This document shows positions 1 through 6,341 of a stretch of DNA of 11,602 nt, in pieces. How positions within the stretch are numbered: position 1 is the first letter of the stretch; each line of letters opens with the position of its first letter. Both the position numbers and the translations under genes were made by a program. This stretch comes from Bifidobacteriaceae bacterium (GTDB taxonomy: Bacteria > Actinomycetota > Actinomycetes > Actinomycetales > WQXJ01), in NCBI GenBank assembly GCA_031261885.1, contig JAISIU010000016.1, forward strand, positions 1-11,602, written 5' to 3'. The notes under the pieces are model-generated. The model did no database searches. It worked only from the letters and a program-made list of their open reading frames with translations, and was not told where the DNA came from.

Positions 1-3
1 CTG

Positions 4-285
4 GTGCGGCCGGCGGGCCAAACCGAGGCGCGCGCCGACGGGCGGCTCGGACGACCGTGGGTCGTCATCGTCTGGGATGATCCGGTCAACCTCATGAGCT
101 ACGTCACCTACGTGTTCCAAACCTACTTCGGGTACACGCGCGCCAAGGCGGAAAAACTCATGCTGAAGGTCCACACCGAGGGCAAGGCCGTGGTCGCCTC
201 GGGGCCGCGCGAACCGATGGAGCGGCACGTCGAGGCCATGCATTCGTACGGCCTGTGGGCCACCTACCAGCCGGAAGACGCCTGA
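4..285 (+). CDS. clpS: ATP-dependent Clp protease adaptor ClpS
   Basis: ClpS is a cytoplasmic adaptor that binds N-degron substrates and hands them to the Clp AAA+ unfoldase (ClpC1 or ClpA with ClpP). The 93-residue product has the actinobacterial core: a W-D-D-P-V-N-L-M-S-Y-V block at residues 24-34, matching the Asn/Asp pocket that binds the N-terminal residue, and L-M-L-K-V-H at 52-57, where His57 matches the pocket histidine. The G-K-A-V-V strand and the closing G-L-W-A-T motif follow. The first 18 residues are a variable tail. The GTG at position 4 is the first start in the window, but the frame is open to base 1, so the true start may lie outside and the gene may be cut at its 5' end. 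A DUF2017 gene follows after one base, the usual actinobacterial arrangement. Confidence 0.93.
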   Translation: MRPAGQTEARADGRLGRPWVVIVWDDPVNLMSYVTYVFQTYFGYTRAKAEKLMLKVHTEGKAVVASGPREPMERHVEAMHSYGLWATYQPEDA

Positions 286-286
286 A

Positions 287-913
287 ATGGCCCGGCCGTT
301 CGGTTTTCGACCCATGGACGATGGCGGCGTGGCGGGCCGGTTGGACCCCGTCACCCGGGAGATCCTCGCCCAAGCGGCCACGGGGCTGGCCGCCGTCCTC
401 GGCGGACCGGCTCAGCCCGGGCTCACGGGTGGGCCGTACGCGGCCCTGTTCGGATCAGGCGTCGGCACGGCGCCGCTCAGGCGCGTGCTGCCGCGCGCCA
501 GCTTCTCCGACCAGGCGCTGGCGGCCGAGTTCGCGCACCTGACGCGCGAGGACCTGTCCGGCCTGAAAGCCAAACGGCTGCTTGAGCTGGCCGGCCGGTT
601 GCGCGACGCGGTCGAGGACAGGTTCGAGCTGGACCGTGCCAGCGCGGAAGCCATGGCCGCCGGGCTCAACGACCTGAGGCTCGCACTGTCGGAGTCGATT
701 GGCATCGAGACCCCGGAGCAGGCCGAGGCCGTGCAGACCCTCGCACTGCTGGCGGTGCGCGACGAGACCGGCGGGACCGGCACGGCCGGCGCGGACGCGG
801 TCCGGGCCGCGTTGGAGCTGGGCCTTGACCCCCGGGATGAACGGATCCCGCTGTACAACGTCGCCTCGGCGCTGCTGGAGGACCTCATCGAGGCGCTGAC
901 GGCCCCGCGTTGA
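287..913 (+). CDS. DUF2017 family protein, ClpS-linked
   Basis: This 208-residue product belongs to DUF2017, a family with no settled function that sits next to clpS in actinobacteria (Rv1332 beside Rv1331 in M. tuberculosis, once labelled a transcriptional regulator). Visible family marks are the N-terminal F-R-P-M-D segment, the L-R-R-V-L-P motif near residue 65, a K-A-K-R-L-L-E-L helix near 95, and the A-G-L-N-D-L-R-L-A-L block near 125-134. It is predicted soluble and helical, with no signal peptide or membrane span. The ATG at 287 is one base after the clpS stop, so translation is probably coupled. Ala/Gly-rich stretches at 140-185 differ from what I recall of mycobacterial members. The family assignment is firm; the function is unknown, and a role in ClpS-dependent proteolysis is only inferred from linkage. 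Confidence 0.85.
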   Translation: MARPFGFRPMDDGGVAGRLDPVTREILAQAATGLAAVLGGPAQPGLTGGPYAALFGSGVGTAPLRRVLPRASFSDQALAAEFAHLTREDLSGLKAKRLLELAGRLRDAVEDRFELDRASAEAMAAGLNDLRLALSESIGIETPEQAEAVQTLALLAVRDETGGTGTAGADAVRAALELGLDPRDERIPLYNVASALLEDLIEALTAPR

Positions 914-928
914 CAGCCCTGGGTCAAC
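909..928. terminator. Inverted repeat between two convergent stop codons, possible bidirectional terminator
   Basis: GTTGAC (909-914) and GTCAAC (923-928) form a perfect 6-bp stem around an 8-nt loop. The TGA of the DUF2017 gene lies in the left arm and the TGA of the convergent CAP gene in the right arm, so the palindrome is symmetric for both genes. No U-rich tract follows on either strand, so intrinsic termination would be weak. It is the only candidate in the 10-bp gap between these genes. Confidence 0.3.
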
Positions 929-2708
929 GCTTGATTTTGACCGACTTCGAGGTCTTCGTGGCCGTCCGGTAGCCGGCGCGCTTGGCCGTGACCTTCACCT
1001 TCAGCTTGTGGCCGCGGTCACGGGACTTGACCTTGTAGGTGCTGTGCGTGGCGCCCTTGATCTTCTTGCCCGCGCGGTACCAGCGGTACGTCTTCTTCAC
1101 GGACTTGGCCGGTTTCGTCTTGACGACGGCCTTGAGCTTGTGGCCGGCCCTGGCGGAGCCCTTGATCTTCACCGTGATGTGGATGCGGGGGGCCTGCCCG
1201 GTGACGACGCCGGAGGGCGCGTTCTGGGCCGTGCCGGACTGGCCCGGGCCCACGGTGCCCGGGGCCGCCGGGATGTCGAAGCAGCTCGTGTACGTGTCGA
1301 GTGTGCGGTGAGCGGGCTGGGAGACGCGGATCCACGCGCGGACGCACTGGCCGGCATCGGACGCGGCGACCTGGTAGGAGGCGCTGGTCGCGCCCGGAAT
1401 GATGTCCTGGCCGCGCAACCATTGGAAGGCGCACGTCACGTCCTGGGCGGTGGTGCAACCGCTGGGGTTGAACGTCAGCGTCGTGCCGACATTGACCGCG
1501 TTGGGATCGGGGGATGCGGTGTAGTAGAGCGATCCGGCGCTGGGCGGGTCGCCGGCCGCGCGGAACAGCTGGACCACGTAGGCATGGGTCGGGCTGGAGG
1601 CGCCCTGGATCCCCGCGACCTCGACCTTGAAGTCCGCCTCGGAGCCGTCGCCGTAGGCCAGGCCGTTGAGCGCGTTCGTCACCGTGGTCGCGTCGAGGCT
1701 CCACACGAGGCTGTTCACCCCGATCTTCACGTCGCTCACGCCGGTGGGGTACTGGGTGACGGGAACGAGTTGGCCGTTCGCCATGTTCGTGACCCGGACC
1801 GTGGCGCCGGAGAAATCGGCCCCCGGGTAGGACAGGGACCACGAGACGTTGTCGGTGGCGGAGGGCGCGGCCTTCACGGGGCTGTCGAGCAGCTCGGCCG
1901 GGAAGTAGCCGGCGGACGGGTAGGCGATCCAGTCGCCGGCCGGTGTCGCCGTCGCCTGTCCCATGACGCCGACGGCCTGGGCGCGGTCCGTGGCGCCGAG
2001 CGAGACCTGGGCGAGCGCCGGGTCGAGCAGCCAGCGCCGGTGCCCGACCACCGAGACGTTGGCGGAGCCGAGGTCGGTGGCCTGGATGAGGATTCCGGCG
2101 GCCGCGTTGTCGGGTTGTGAGGCGAGCGAGAGCGTCGAGGTGCTGGCCGCGGCCGCGGCGGCGGCGCCGTAGCACCGCCACGACGGCGGCGGCGTGTGGC
2201 TGAGCTGGCCGTTCGCGCTCATCAGGAGAGCCGTGGCCTGTTCCGTGGCCGCCCCTGAGGTGTTCTCGGTGAGGGCCGGGGCGCCGGCCATGGCGCGCAG
2301 GTAGTTGACGGCTTGGAGCATCGCCTCGTGGGCGTCGCTCGAGAAGCCGGCCGGTGCGCAGGTCGCCGTGTCGCCGTTCCACCCGGTCGGCACGTCGAGG
2401 GCGGGCAGGAACCAGTTCTGGTAGGCGTTCCGCACCGAGTCGCGCGAGGTCGGGTCGAGGGTCGAGGTGTCGTAGACCGGTGCGGCGGCTGCGGGGGCGG
2501 CCTTGACGACGGCCGATGGCGTCGGGACCGCTCCGGTGACGGGTCCGGCGAGGAGCCCGGCCGCGATCGCGGCGGCGGCGCCGATCAGGGCGCCGCGGCG
2601 CAGGCGGCGGGTGGTGTGGTGCGGTTTGAGCCGCGACGGCGCGGTCTCGGGTCTGTTCGGTTGAAGATCGGAATGGGCGTGGTCAGGAACGCCACAGTGC
2701 CGTGTCAT
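924..2708 (-). CDS. Secreted CAP-domain protein with C-terminal Ig-like repeats
   Basis: This 594-residue product is predicted to be exported. An arginine-rich segment (residues 34-38) precedes a hydrophobic Ala/Leu core at about 39-60, then an Ala/Pro linker; Sec or Tat cannot be decided. Residues about 115-232 look like a CAP/SCP (PR-1-like) domain: an N-Y-L-R-A-M-A-G helix near 135-142, L-S-H with His171, and G-H-R-R-W-L-L-D-P at 222-230. The middle (about 260-385) is beta-rich with no family I recognise. Two repeats follow with the pattern W-x-R-x-G-x-x-I-x-G-A-T-x-x-x-Y: residues 427-465, and a strongly Lys/Arg-rich one at 508-594. The start is supported by an AAGAAGG Shine-Dalgarno sequence 8 nt before the ATG, although the pre-signal stretch of about 30 residues is long. 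The role is probably cell-wall-associated; no enzyme activity can be claimed. Confidence 0.85.
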   Translation of the reverse strand: MTRHCGVPDHAHSDLQPNRPETAPSRLKPHHTTRRLRRGALIGAAAAIAAGLLAGPVTGAVPTPSAVVKAAPAAAAPVYDTSTLDPTSRDSVRNAYQNWFLPALDVPTGWNGDTATCAPAGFSSDAHEAMLQAVNYLRAMAGAPALTENTSGAATEQATALLMSANGQLSHTPPPSWRCYGAAAAAAASTSTLSLASQPDNAAAGILIQATDLGSANVSVVGHRRWLLDPALAQVSLGATDRAQAVGVMGQATATPAGDWIAYPSAGYFPAELLDSPVKAAPSATDNVSWSLSYPGADFSGATVRVTNMANGQLVPVTQYPTGVSDVKIGVNSLVWSLDATTVTNALNGLAYGDGSEADFKVEVAGIQGASSPTHAYVVQLFRAAGDPPSAGSLYYTASPDPNAVNVGTTLTFNPSGCTTAQDVTCAFQWLRGQDIIPGATSASYQVAASDAGQCVRAWIRVSQPAHRTLDTYTSCFDIPAAPGTVGPGQSGTAQNAPSGVVTGQAPRIHITVKIKGSARAGHKLKAVVKTKPAKSVKKTYRWYRAGKKIKGATHSTYKVKSRDRGHKLKVKVTAKRAGYRTATKTSKSVKIKR

Positions 2709-2780
2709 GGGGGAAACCTTCTTCGAGGGGCACTCGTGTAAGGGAGCAGTGTCAATGCGTTTTCAGCTTAGCGGAGCGGC

Positions 2781-2824
2781 GGGCGGGGCGGGCGGGACCG
2801 GTGGGGCGGCCGGGCGGGGCGGGG
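2781..2824 (+). other. Tandem G-quadruplex-type motifs in divergent intergenic region
   Basis: G-runs at 2781-2783, 2785-2788, 2790-2792 and 2794-2796, separated by single cytosines, make one strict G4 motif. Runs at 2803-2806, 2812-2814, 2816-2819 and 2821-2824 make a second with loops of 5, 1 and 1 nt. They lie in the 164-bp space between the divergent CAP and RhtA-like genes. G-tract density exceeds the surrounding coding sequence, but the genome is very GC-rich, so folding and function are unproven. Confidence 0.4.
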
Positions 2825-2858
2825 CGCACGATGCCGGGTGGCCGGCCGGGCGGTGGCC

Positions 2859-2864
2859 TACCCT
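2859..2864 (+). promoter_or_regulatory. Candidate -10 element for a leaderless RhtA-like transcript
   Basis: TACCCT fits the actinobacterial TAnnnT -10 pattern and ends 8 nt before the GTG at 2873. That spacing would place the transcription start at or next to the start codon. No convincing -35 hexamer or Shine-Dalgarno sequence precedes it, which suits a leaderless message, but a six-base match in GC-rich DNA is weak evidence. Confidence 0.25.
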
Positions 2865-2872
2865 TGGGTGTC

Positions 2873-3727
2873 GTGGCGGTGAAGCAGCGCGTGAGGCCCA
2901 GCGGCGTGGTCATGGTGCTGTGCGCCACCGTCTCCTACGAGGCCTCCGCAGCCCTGGCCGTCACGCTCTTCCCGAGGGTTGGCCCGCTCGGCATGGCGAC
3001 GCTGCGCATCGGGCTGGCCGCGGTTGTCCTCATGATCGCGGTCCGGCCCGAGTGGCGCGGCCACAGCCGCCGCGACTGGGGCTGGATCCTCGAGTACGGC
3101 CTGACGATGACGGCCATGAACTCGCTGTTCTACCTCGCGCTCGACCGCATCGCGCTCGGAGCGGCCGTGACGATCGAGACGGTCGGCCCGCTCGTGCTGT
3201 CCGTGGTGCTGGCGCACCGCAAGGCGGCGGCCGGATTGGCGGCACTGGCCTTCGCCGGGGTCGTGTTGCTGCGCGAGGGCGCGGTGGGGCGGCTCGACGC
3301 GGCCGGGATCGCGCTGGCGCTCGGGGCGGGGGCCTGTTGGGCCGGCTACATCGTCGGTTCGCGCCAGGTCGGCAAGGCGGTCCACGGGCTCGACGGGCTG
3401 ACGCTCGCGATGGTGGTCGGCACGGTCGCGGTCGCGCCGTTCGGCATCTGGACGGCCGGGGCGTCGTTGGCGCGCCCGTCCACGTTGGGCCTGGGCCTGA
3501 TCGTCGCGATCGGGTCGTCCGCGCTGCCGTACGCGTTGGAGATGATCGCGCTGCGCCGCATCCCGGCGGCCCTGTTCTCGATCCTCGAATCTTTGGCCCC
3601 GGTCGCGGCCACGGCCTCGGGCCTGATCTTCCTGCGCCAGCACCTGGCCCCGCTCCAGCTGCTCGGGGTGGCCTGCGTGATCGCCGCCTCCGCTCTGGCC
3701 ACGTGGCTCGCCTCCCGCCCCCGGTGA
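2873..3727 (+). CDS. RhtA-like EamA/DMT-family amino-acid exporter
   Basis: This inner-membrane transporter of the drug/metabolite superfamily is closest in motif to E. coli RhtA, the threonine/homoserine exporter. The 284 residues from GTG 2873 match the family length of about 285-300 and hold about ten hydrophobic spans arranged as two EamA halves. Shared RhtA-type signatures are L-F-P-x-V-G in the first half, the A-L-A-L-G-A-G-A-C-W-A block at the start of the second half, A-L-P-Y-A-L-E-M-I-A-L after it, and a closing S-G-L-I-F-L then P-L-Q-L-L-G. The frame is open far upstream, but that extension is low-complexity Gly/Arg/Pro, so the start is placed just before the first membrane span; GTG 2879, GTG 2891 and ATG 2912 are alternatives. 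The substrate is inferred, not shown. It is divergent from the CAP gene. Confidence 0.88.
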   Translation: MAVKQRVRPSGVVMVLCATVSYEASAALAVTLFPRVGPLGMATLRIGLAAVVLMIAVRPEWRGHSRRDWGWILEYGLTMTAMNSLFYLALDRIALGAAVTIETVGPLVLSVVLAHRKAAAGLAALAFAGVVLLREGAVGRLDAAGIALALGAGACWAGYIVGSRQVGKAVHGLDGLTLAMVVGTVAVAPFGIWTAGASLARPSTLGLGLIVAIGSSALPYALEMIALRRIPAALFSILESLAPVAATASGLIFLRQHLAPLQLLGVACVIAASALATWLASRPR

Positions 3728-3770
3728 CTGGGGCCGGTCAAGACGCCGCCAGACTTGCCTGCGGTCAACC

Positions 3771-3801
3771 GGAACAGAATCCCAGGATGGGGTGTTACGG
3801 T
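3771..3801 (+). promoter_or_regulatory. Candidate promoter of the acyltransferase gene, ECF-like and/or extended -10
   Basis: GGAAC at 3771-3775 is followed after exactly 18 bp by GTT at 3794-3796, the layout of several actinobacterial ECF (SigE/SigH/SigmaR-type) promoters. The same stretch reads TGT-TACGGT at 3793-3801, a TGn-extended -10 for the housekeeping sigma factor. Either would start transcription near 3805-3808, about 77-80 nt before the TTG start. Which reading is right, if either, cannot be decided from sequence. Confidence 0.35.
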
Positions 3802-3820
3802 GCCGGTAACTGCCCCATCC
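3785..3820. repeat. Nested inverted repeat over the candidate promoter
   Basis: GGATGGGG (3785-3792) and CCCCATCC (3813-3820) are perfect 8-bp inverted arms. Inside them GTTAC (3794-3798) and GTAAC (3806-3810) form a second dyad with a 7-nt centre, almost concentric with the outer one. No T-run follows, so it is a poor terminator for the RhtA-like gene ending at 3727. Its overlap with the candidate -10 makes an operator or a 5'-end RNA hairpin more likely. Confidence 0.45.
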
Positions 3821-3884
3821 GCCGGCCCCAGCCGGTGCCAACCGACTACGAACCCTGACCAGGTCAGGCGGCAGGAAGGGCGCC

Positions 3885-6341
3885 TTGAGCCTCACAACAA
3901 CCAGCTGGAATGCACCGTCGCGCGCTCCTGCCCAGGCCCCGCCGCGCCGGAGGCTGCGCCGGGACATCCAGGCGCTTCGCGCCGTGGCCGTGCTGCTCGT
4001 GCTCGTGGGGCACCTGTGGCCCGGGTTGCTGCCCGGCGGGTTCGTCGGCGTCGACGTTTTCTTCGTGATCTCCGGCTACCTCATCACCTCGCACCTGCTG
4101 CGCCACCCGCCGCGCCGGCCGCGCGATCTCGCGGCCTTCTGGTCCCGGCGTGTGCGCCGCCTGTTGCCCGCCGCCAACGTGGCGATCCTCGTGACCCTCG
4201 CCGCCGGGTTGGTCTGGTTGCCGAGCACGATGTTCCGGCATCTGGCCCAGCAGGCGATCTCCTCGGCGCTCTACGCGCAGAACTGGGTGTTGGCCCGCCA
4301 GGCGGTCGACTATTTCGCGCAGGGCACGGCCACGAGCCCGTTCCAGCATTTCTGGTCGCTGTCGGTCGAGGAGCAGTTCTACCTCGTCTGGCCCATCGTC
4401 ATCGGGCTGCTCGCGTGGGCCGCGGTCACGTGGCGGCGGCGTCACCGCCCGGCCGGACCGGCGGCATCGGACGCCCTTCCCGGCGGTTCTGGTGATTCCG
4501 GCCGGGCCGGCGGCCCGTGGCTGGCGGCCGGGCTGACGGCTGTGGCCGCCGCCTCGTTCCTGTTCTCCCTCCATGAGACCGCCGTGAACCCGGACGCCGC
4601 CTACTTCATCACGCCGACCCGGATGTGGGAGCTCGCGTTGGGCGGGCTCGCGGCGCTGGCCACGCCGCGGATCCTGGCGGGCTGGGCCCGGCTGCCGAAC
4701 GCCGCGCCGGTGCGGGCGCTCACGGCGTGGGCGGGCCTCGGGCTGATCGCCGTTGCCGCCGCCGTCTCGTCTTCGGGGACACCATTTCCCGGATCGTGGG
4801 CACTGCTGCCGACCGTGGGCGCGGCCCTCTTCATCGTGGCCGAGTCCGATGACGTCCCGTACGGCCCGCACCGGCTGTGCCGCCTCCGACCGGTCCAGTT
4901 GACGGGCGACATCTCCTACTCGCTGTACCTGTGGCACTTCCCGTTCATCGTGATCGCGCCGGCCGCGCTCGGCCACCAGCTGACCTGGTACGAGGCGGTG
5001 GCCGTGGCCGCCGTCGCCTACCTCGTGGCCTGGTTCTCCAAGTGCTGGATCGAGGATCCGTTCCGGCGGCCCGGGCGCATCGCTTGGCCCGTCCCGCTCG
5101 GATGGAACCGGCCCCGCGGCGCGGACCCGACGAGCCGGACCAACCGCCGACACCGCACAGGCCACGCGAGCCGCGTCCGCCACGGCCGGGGGCAGAGGCA
5201 CGAGTCGCTGGTCCGCGTCTTCGCCGCCGGCGCCGCGCTCATGCTCGTCTCCAGCCTGGCGGGCGGCACGGCCTGGGGCGCCACGGCCCGCGCCGAACAG
5301 GCGGCCACCGCTGCGGCCCGCCACGCCCTCGACGGCGACACCACGTGCGTCGGCGCGGCCGCCGCCCAGAACCCGAATTGCGCTTTCAACGGCGCCACGC
5401 TTCTGACCTCGGCCGGCTTCGCGGCCCAGGACATGGCCGACGTCCAGGACGCCAGCGCGAACCAGTGCTGGAACTGGCAGCCGTTCACGAGCCGCAAGAT
5501 CTGCTCCTACGGGGCGACGGCGGACCGGACCGCCTGGACCGGGCACCGGAGCGACCCGGCCGTGGCCGCCACGCCGCTCCAAGCCGCCGGCTCCAACCAG
5601 TCGGCCGGCCCGACGGCCACCGCGACCGTGACCCCGCCCAAAGCCGGAGCCGGCACGCGCCTCCGGATCGCGCTGGTCGGCAACTCCCACGCCGGCGTGT
5701 GGCAGCCCGCCCTGGAACGGCTGGCGCGGGCGGCCGGCTGGACCGTCGACACGTACGTCGCGTCCGAGTGCTACACGGCGCTCGGCGTCGAAGAGAACTT
5801 CGACGGCCAAGGCGCGACGGCCACCTGCCAGGATTTCGTGCGCTGGCAGGTCCAGACGATCGCGAGCGGCGGCTACGACCTGGTCATCACCTCGGACCGG
5901 CTCGGCCGCGCGGTGCGCGGCCAGTCGATGGCCGGCTCGTTCGCCCCAGTCGAGGCTGGTTTCGCCCGCACCCTGAACACGTGGACCGCCGCCGGCATCC
6001 CCGTGCTCGTGATCCGCGACCAGCCGTACCACTCCGAGTCGGTGCCGGACTGCGTCGCGGCCGCCGGCTCGGCCGACCTCGCGGCCTGCGGCACGCCGGC
6101 CGCGGAGGCGCTGCGCCCCGACCCGTTCTACGCCGCCGCCCAGCAGGACACGTCGGGCCTGGTCCACACGTTCGACCCGACCCGCTACTTCTGTTCCGGC
6201 CAGGTCTGCTACGGCGTGGTGGGCGGCGTCGTCACGCACTTCGACGAGGGCCACATGAGCGCGACCTTCTCGCGCACGCTCGCGCCGTACCTGAGGCCCC
6301 ACATCGCCGCCGCGCTGGGCGGCGCGGTCACGCGGGAGTGA
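3885..6341 (+). CDS. Membrane O-acyltransferase (AT3) fused to an SGNH domain
   Basis: This 818-residue OafA/OatA-like enzyme is likely to transfer acyl (often acetyl) groups across the membrane onto a cell-surface polymer. The acyltransferase-3 domain spans about 25-400: R-A-V-A-V-L-L with His43, G-F-V-G-V-D-V-F-F-V-I-S-G-Y near 52-65, F-W-S-R-R-V-R-R-L at 85-93, F-W-S-L-S-V-E-E-Q-F-Y at 156-166, and S-Y-S-L-Y-L-W-H-F at 344-352. A basic stretch (405-440) and a last span (about 443-462) lead to the outside. The SGNH domain has block I G-N-S-H (599-602, Ser601 nucleophile) and D-x-x-H (Asp787, His790). All ten cysteines after residue 480 lie on the outer side. TTG 3885 is chosen because AGGAAGGG sits just upstream and the conserved core begins near residue 25. 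The polymer target is unknown. The 3' end overlaps the convergent carboxylase gene. Confidence 0.92.
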   Translation: MSLTTTSWNAPSRAPAQAPPRRRLRRDIQALRAVAVLLVLVGHLWPGLLPGGFVGVDVFFVISGYLITSHLLRHPPRRPRDLAAFWSRRVRRLLPAANVAILVTLAAGLVWLPSTMFRHLAQQAISSALYAQNWVLARQAVDYFAQGTATSPFQHFWSLSVEEQFYLVWPIVIGLLAWAAVTWRRRHRPAGPAASDALPGGSGDSGRAGGPWLAAGLTAVAAASFLFSLHETAVNPDAAYFITPTRMWELALGGLAALATPRILAGWARLPNAAPVRALTAWAGLGLIAVAAAVSSSGTPFPGSWALLPTVGAALFIVAESDDVPYGPHRLCRLRPVQLTGDISYSLYLWHFPFIVIAPAALGHQLTWYEAVAVAAVAYLVAWFSKCWIEDPFRRPGRIAWPVPLGWNRPRGADPTSRTNRRHRTGHASRVRHGRGQRHESLVRVFAAGAALMLVSSLAGGTAWGATARAEQAATAAARHALDGDTTCVGAAAAQNPNCAFNGATLLTSAGFAAQDMADVQDASANQCWNWQPFTSRKICSYGATADRTAWTGHRSDPAVAATPLQAAGSNQSAGPTATATVTPPKAGAGTRLRIALVGNSHAGVWQPALERLARAAGWTVDTYVASECYTALGVEENFDGQGATATCQDFVRWQVQTIASGGYDLVITSDRLGRAVRGQSMAGSFAPVEAGFARTLNTWTAAGIPVLVIRDQPYHSESVPDCVAAAGSADLAACGTPAAEALRPDPFYAAAQQDTSGLVHTFDPTRYFCSGQVCYGVVGGVVTHFDEGHMSATFSRTLAPYLRPHIAAALGGAVTRE

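Noticed and set aside
2750..2755. A perfect minus-strand TTGACA, considered as the -35 of the CAP gene
   Set aside because: No acceptable -10 lies 16-18 bp downstream on that strand; the nearest, TACACG, is only 9 bp away. A minus-strand TAAGCT at 2770-2765 is another weak -10 candidate without a -35.
2707..3858. Long open frames on both strands over the exporter gene, including an N-terminal extension of the exporter from GTG 2702
   Set aside because: The alternatives have low-complexity Arg/Gly/Pro translations. The extension covers the G-rich intergenic stretch and would put about 57 non-homologous residues before the first membrane span.
3864..6302. An 812-codon open frame antisense to the acyltransferase gene
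   Set aside because: It is a shadow frame in very GC-rich DNA. Its translation is Arg/Gly/Ala-rich without motifs, while the opposite strand carries full acyltransferase-3 and SGNH signatures.
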